From assembly GCF_000732945.1 (NCBI RefSeq), contig NZ_CP008944.1:2154767-2218766 (forward strand): 64,000 nt of DNA, read 5' to 3'. The notes below the pieces were generated by a model that saw only the letters and a list, made by a program, of their open reading frames with translations, did no database searches and was not told the origin of the DNA. Below, in pieces: positions 61,003-64,000 of this stretch. This stretch comes from Corynebacterium atypicum (GTDB taxonomy: Bacteria; Actinomycetota; Actinomycetes; Mycobacteriales; Mycobacteriaceae). Numbering within the stretch: the stretch's first letter is position 1; every line of letters begins with the position of its first letter. Made by a program: the position numbers and the translations under genes.

Positions 61003-61934
61003 TAGCCGATAGTCACCTGCCGGGACTTAATGTTCTGCAGCTGCTTGCGCTCGTCCGCGTCCAGCTGGGCGTCGTTGCCGAGCTCTGCGTCGAGCTCCTT
61101 GTTGAGCTGCTCGAGATCCTGCGTGTAGCTGTCAAAGGGGCGCTCGGGGTCTAGGTCCCACACTGGGACCACGAGCCCGTGGGTGCGAAAAACCCCGGCG
61201 AACTTGGTCTCTTGCCCAAGCTTCAGCTCACCGCGTGCGGCGATCCGCGCGAGGGCTTGCAGTACCCGCTCCTCGTTATCGTCGGTGCGCACCCAGCGGA
61301 TGTGGGCCTTGCCGCCGCCGGGGTTGACCCACCACACGCTGCCCGGGACGTCGGCTGTTATCTGGTGGGAGGGCACCAGTGTCTCCTCGGCGCGCCGGAT
61401 GGCCTGGGCGGTCATCACGTCCGGGGTTGCTCCCTCGGGCACCCACCAGGAAAAGTCCGAGTATTCCGTGATCGTCAGCTCCGCGTCGGCGGGGATCAGC
61501 TGGTTGAGTTCCGGCTGGGAGCCGTCCGCCGCTGTCGAGGCCAGGCTCTCTCCCGCCGGCGCGGTCTGCGCCCAGTGCAGGGCAAAGGCCAGATCGCGGC
61601 CGGGGTGATCCGAGCGGGACTGCACCTGCAGCGCCACCTGGGCGGTCTCTGGGGCGTGTTCGGTGGCCTCTCGAACCACAGCGGCCACGGCCCCGGGAAG
61701 CACCGTGACCAGTTCGACGTTGCGCTGATCACTTGCGTCGCCCAGCTGGGCGACCGCCGAGGGCACAAACATTTGCAGCGCCACCAGGTCCGCCTCACAG
61801 GCCAGGCCCTTAAACGGGCGCGGGTCCTTGGCTAGGGCTTCGCGCTCAGCAGCGCGGCGGGCCAGCTTTGCCTGCCTGCGGCTCATCCCCTCGGGCAGTT
61901 CTTCTCGGTTCTTCTTTTTCGACCTCTTCGACAT
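61002..61934 (-). CDS. DUF5926 family protein
   Basis: 310 aa from the ATG at 61934. The N-terminus is very basic (SKRSKKKNREELPEGMSRRQ), followed by LARRAAEREALAKDPRPFKG and a mixed alpha/beta body with FSWWVPEGATPDVMTAQAIR, VPGSVWWVNPGGGKAHIRWV and TKFAGVFRTHGLVVPVWDLD. An acidic helix and QLQNIKSRQVTIG end the protein. This fits the actinobacterial DUF5926 family, which has no known function; the basic end suggests nucleic-acid or ribosome contact. TATCTT 7 nt before the ATG is a candidate leaderless promoter. It is convergent with the LCP gene. Confidence 0.8.
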   Translation of the reverse strand: MSKRSKKKNREELPEGMSRRQAKLARRAAEREALAKDPRPFKGLACEADLVALQMFVPSAVAQLGDASDQRNVELVTVLPGAVAAVVREATEHAPETAQVALQVQSRSDHPGRDLAFALHWAQTAPAGESLASTAADGSQPELNQLIPADAELTITEYSDFSWWVPEGATPDVMTAQAIRRAEETLVPSHQITADVPGSVWWVNPGGGKAHIRWVRTDDNEERVLQALARIAARGELKLGQETKFAGVFRTHGLVVPVWDLDPERPFDSYTQDLEQLNKELDAELGNDAQLDADERKQLQNIKSRQVTIG

Positions 61935-61941
61935 GGCCACC

Positions 61942-61947
61942 AAGATA
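61942..61947 (-). promoter_or_regulatory. Putative -10 (TATCTT) of the DUF5926 gene
   Basis: TATCTT lies 7 nt before the ATG at 61934. GGTGG in the spacer could also act as a weak Shine-Dalgarno. Confidence 0.35.
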
Positions 61948-61979
61948 CCGCGCCCGCGGATGCGCTCCGGCTAGCGGCG

Positions 61980-62726
61980 CTACTCGGCTGCGCTCTTATT
62001 CATCCCGGCAAGCACCCAGACGGCTAGTTCCGGCTCGTCGGTGGTGAGCATCTCGGCTCCGTGACGAGCGGCCCAGGCGATTTCGGTGGCCTCGTTGACG
62101 GTCCACATGTAGGTGGCCAGGCCCCTGGACCCGATCAGCTTCGGGTGGATGTGCGCGCGCACGAGCGATAGCCCCAAGGCGAAGGGCTGGCCAAACTTGG
62201 GGTCAAAGGGGCAGAAGTACCGCAGAATCGGGCGGCGCAGCAGGATCCGACGGACCTCCGGGGCGAGCTTGGCCATGCGGACCATCGCCGTAGGAGAAAA
62301 AGAGATCACGTGCATGCGCTCGTCTTCTTCGAGCCCCTTGTGGCGCAGCACGTTGTAGACCGCCTCCTCGACCATCCGCCCGTAGCGGTTGGGGTGCTTG
62401 AGCTCGATGTAGAGGTGCTTGCCGGGGTATTCCAGAACCAGGTCGATCAGCTCGCTTAGCGTCATGATCGTCTGCGGGTTGTCTTCATCGCCCATGTTGA
62501 GCTCGCGCAGCTCGGCGAGCGTGAACGTCGAGGTACGCCCCGAGCCGTCGGTATCGAAGTTCACGATGGGATCGTGAAAGCAGACCAGGTGGCCGTCTTT
62601 GGTCAGCCGCACATCCGTCTCAACGCCGTGTATAGGTAGTTCTAGAGCTTTCTGGTAGGCCAGCCGGGTAAGCCCAGGGTACTTGCCGGCGTAGCCGCGG
62701 TGGGCGATGATCTTCACCCTTCCCAT
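61980..62726 (-). CDS. Glycerophosphodiester phosphodiesterase
   Basis: 248 aa, cytosolic (no signal peptide). It hydrolyses glycerophosphodiesters to an alcohol and sn-glycerol-3-phosphate. The TIM-barrel active-site residues are visible: IIAHRGYAGKYPG (His9, Arg10), GVETDVRLTKDGHLVCFHDP (Glu36, Asp38, His51) and YIELKHPNRYG. The usual PENT after HRG is PGLT here, a mild variant. The C-terminal YMWTVNEATEIAWAARHG carries the conserved Trp-Thr-Val-Asn. It lies 14 nt downstream of the pyk2-like gene and is probably co-transcribed. Confidence 0.92.
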   Translation of the reverse strand: MGRVKIIAHRGYAGKYPGLTRLAYQKALELPIHGVETDVRLTKDGHLVCFHDPIVNFDTDGSGRTSTFTLAELRELNMGDEDNPQTIMTLSELIDLVLEYPGKHLYIELKHPNRYGRMVEEAVYNVLRHKGLEEDERMHVISFSPTAMVRMAKLAPEVRRILLRRPILRYFCPFDPKFGQPFALGLSLVRAHIHPKLIGSRGLATYMWTVNEATEIAWAARHGAEMLTTDEPELAVWVLAGMNKSAAE

Positions 62727-62740
62727 CCTGGCCTAAAACT

Positions 62741-64000
62741 TCAGTTTTCGCCGCTGGCCGGCACCCAGCTGTTGATCTTGCGCATCAGCATCCGATTCTT
62801 GCGCTGGGATCGCCCTAGTTTCTGGGACATGCGGGTCAGCAGCTCGATCGCGGTGGGGATGTGCGGGCCCTTGTTGAGCATGACTGCCTCGGCGCGTAGG
62901 GCGAACGCGGCGTCGGTAATCTCTGCGCGGGTTGGCAGCCCGTCCTTGGCTAGGCTCTCGAGCACCTGGGTGGCCATGATCGTGGGCACGTGCGCGGCCT
63001 CGGCGGCGGCGAGGATAAGCCCCGGTACCTCGGCCATCCGTTCGAAGCCGAGTTCCACGGCCAGGTCGCCGCGCGCGATCATCAGGCCGAAGTTCTGGTG
63101 CTGCATCCCGGCGAGCATGATCTCCGGTAACGCCTCGTAGGCCGGTATGGTCTCGATTTTCAGCACCACCCCTAGCCCGTGGGCCCGGCGCGCCGCAGCC
63201 TCGTCACCTGCCGCGAGCGCCCGTTCAGCGATGCCACGCAGGGCGGCGAGCACATTATCGACGTCGCTGGGGTTGCGGATGAACGAGACGTTGGCGATAT
63301 CCGCGTGCCGGGCTGCGAACTCGAGCGTCTCGCGGTCCTCGGGCGTCAGGCTCGTGACGGGCAGCTCCGTGTCGGGCAGGTTGATGCCCTTGAATGCGGC
63401 GAGGTTCGCCCCGCCGACTTTGGTGCGGGTGACCTCAAGGAGGACCCGTACCGGGCTTGCGCTTTCCGCCTGGGCGCCGTCCTGCGTGCCATCGTCACGG
63501 GCGATGACCCGGGCGGCGATCACGCCGCCGTCAAACAGCACGCGATCGCCGACGGTGATGGCGCGCACCGCCTCCGGCAGCGTGCAGCCGAGCTGCGGGA
63601 TCTCGCCCGGGGCGGTCGGCCAGGCGGCGGGCTCTGGGGACTCCGAGAGCCACAACCTGTCGCCCTCGCGCAGGCGCAGGCGCTGCTCGGTGGGGGCGAT
63701 GCCGTGGGCGCGCACCTTCACCCAGTTGTGTTCCAGCAGGCTGCCCTCGGCCACGTAGACGTTCTGCCGGGCCTCGCAGAGCGCCCCGCACACCGGGGCG
63801 GAAATAGCCGCGGCGTCGTTTTCGGCGTCCTACTTATCGACGCCGCGTTCGGCGCCCGGTCCATCTGTACCCGGCGCCCCATCGGGTTGGGTGCGGACCT
63901 CAACGACGGTGAGTTTGCGCTTAGAGCCGCGGGCGTCATTAACCCGCACCTGCTCCCCGGGGTGCAGCCCGCCCAGCCAGTCGGCGTCGACGGCGATCGC
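62741..64000 (-). pseudogene. pyk2: Pyruvate kinase-like gene (Pyk2 type), in-frame TAG and cut by the window edge
   Basis: The frame enters from the right edge with WLGGLHPGEQVRVNDARGSK, meets TAG at 63830-63832 in a low-complexity segment, and continues in the same frame for 363 codons to 62741. The downstream part has the B-domain end VGDRVLFDGGVIAARV and the second half of the kinase barrel: TRTKVGGANLAAFKGINLP, ANVSFIRNPSDVDNVL, GLMIARGDLAVELGFERM and TIMATQVLESLAKDGLPTRA. The C-terminal allosteric domain is absent, as I recall for Pyk2-type proteins (C. glutamicum cg3218). A GTG at 63793 could restart translation. Pseudogene, sequencing error and two-part expression are all open. Confidence 0.7.

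Overview
The window is a high-GC actinobacterial chromosome segment and almost certainly comes from a Corynebacterium species. It carries the mycolic-acid condensation genes (accD3/accD4, pks13, fadD32), mycolyltransferases (one with LGFP repeats), an MmpL3-type trehalose monomycolate exporter, and the arabinogalactan genes aftD, aftB, ubiA, glfT2 and glf. Short intergenic gaps, GTGA stop/start overlaps and many near-leaderless promoters fit the same group. I see no rRNA, tRNA, CRISPR array, IS element or prophage.

Layout. 1-2.1 kb: the N-terminus of a secreted FG-GAP-like protein cut by the window edge, an AT-richer gap and an M20 amidohydrolase. 2.1-6.3 kb: a J-like membrane protein, a VanW-family protein, a universal stress protein and a DUF2613 peptide. 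6.3-17.2 kb: a block matching my recollection of M. tuberculosis Rv0236A-Rv0224c: aftD, an acyltransferase, a DUF3068 protein, an Rv0226c-like GT-C protein, a YwiC-like protein, a methyltransferase and a GT4 glycosyltransferase. 17.3-27.5 kb: pckG, two poorly known genes, trmB, a NYN-domain protein, the MmpL3/CmpL1 exporter, a YbhN-like protein and a DUF3054 protein (compare Rv0211-Rv0204c). 27.6-49.2 kb: a long leftward envelope block matching Rv3799c-Rv3809c, ending in a 31-residue peptide gene. 49.4-64 kb: a PGRP amidase, HAD phosphatase, PlsC acyltransferase, serS, a septum-formation protein, a zincin-like protein, a broken histidine phosphatase, pheA, an amidase, an LCP ligase candidate, a DUF5926 protein, a glycerophosphodiesterase and an interrupted pyk2-like gene.

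How the genes work together. Glf supplies UDP-galactofuranose and GlfT2 polymerises galactan. UbiA and the PAP2 phosphatase lead to decaprenylphosphoryl-arabinose, which AftB and AftD use. An LCP protein may attach the polymer to peptidoglycan. The AccD/FadD32/Pks13 set condenses mycolate, the MmpL protein exports it as trehalose monomycolate, and the two mycolyltransferases transfer it to arabinan or trehalose.

The main unexpected signals are: a four-copy ~70-90 bp palindromic repeat at gene ends, which supplies stop codons in two cases; a recurring -10 hexamer 6-8 nt before start codons (five are TAAGCT or TAGGCT at exactly 8 nt); an unlisted 31-aa peptide gene beside accD3; tandem 12-15 bp repeats inside envelope genes; a 303-nt convergent overlap at the aftD 3' end; and two interrupted genes (histidine phosphatase by frameshift, pyk2-like by an in-frame TAG).
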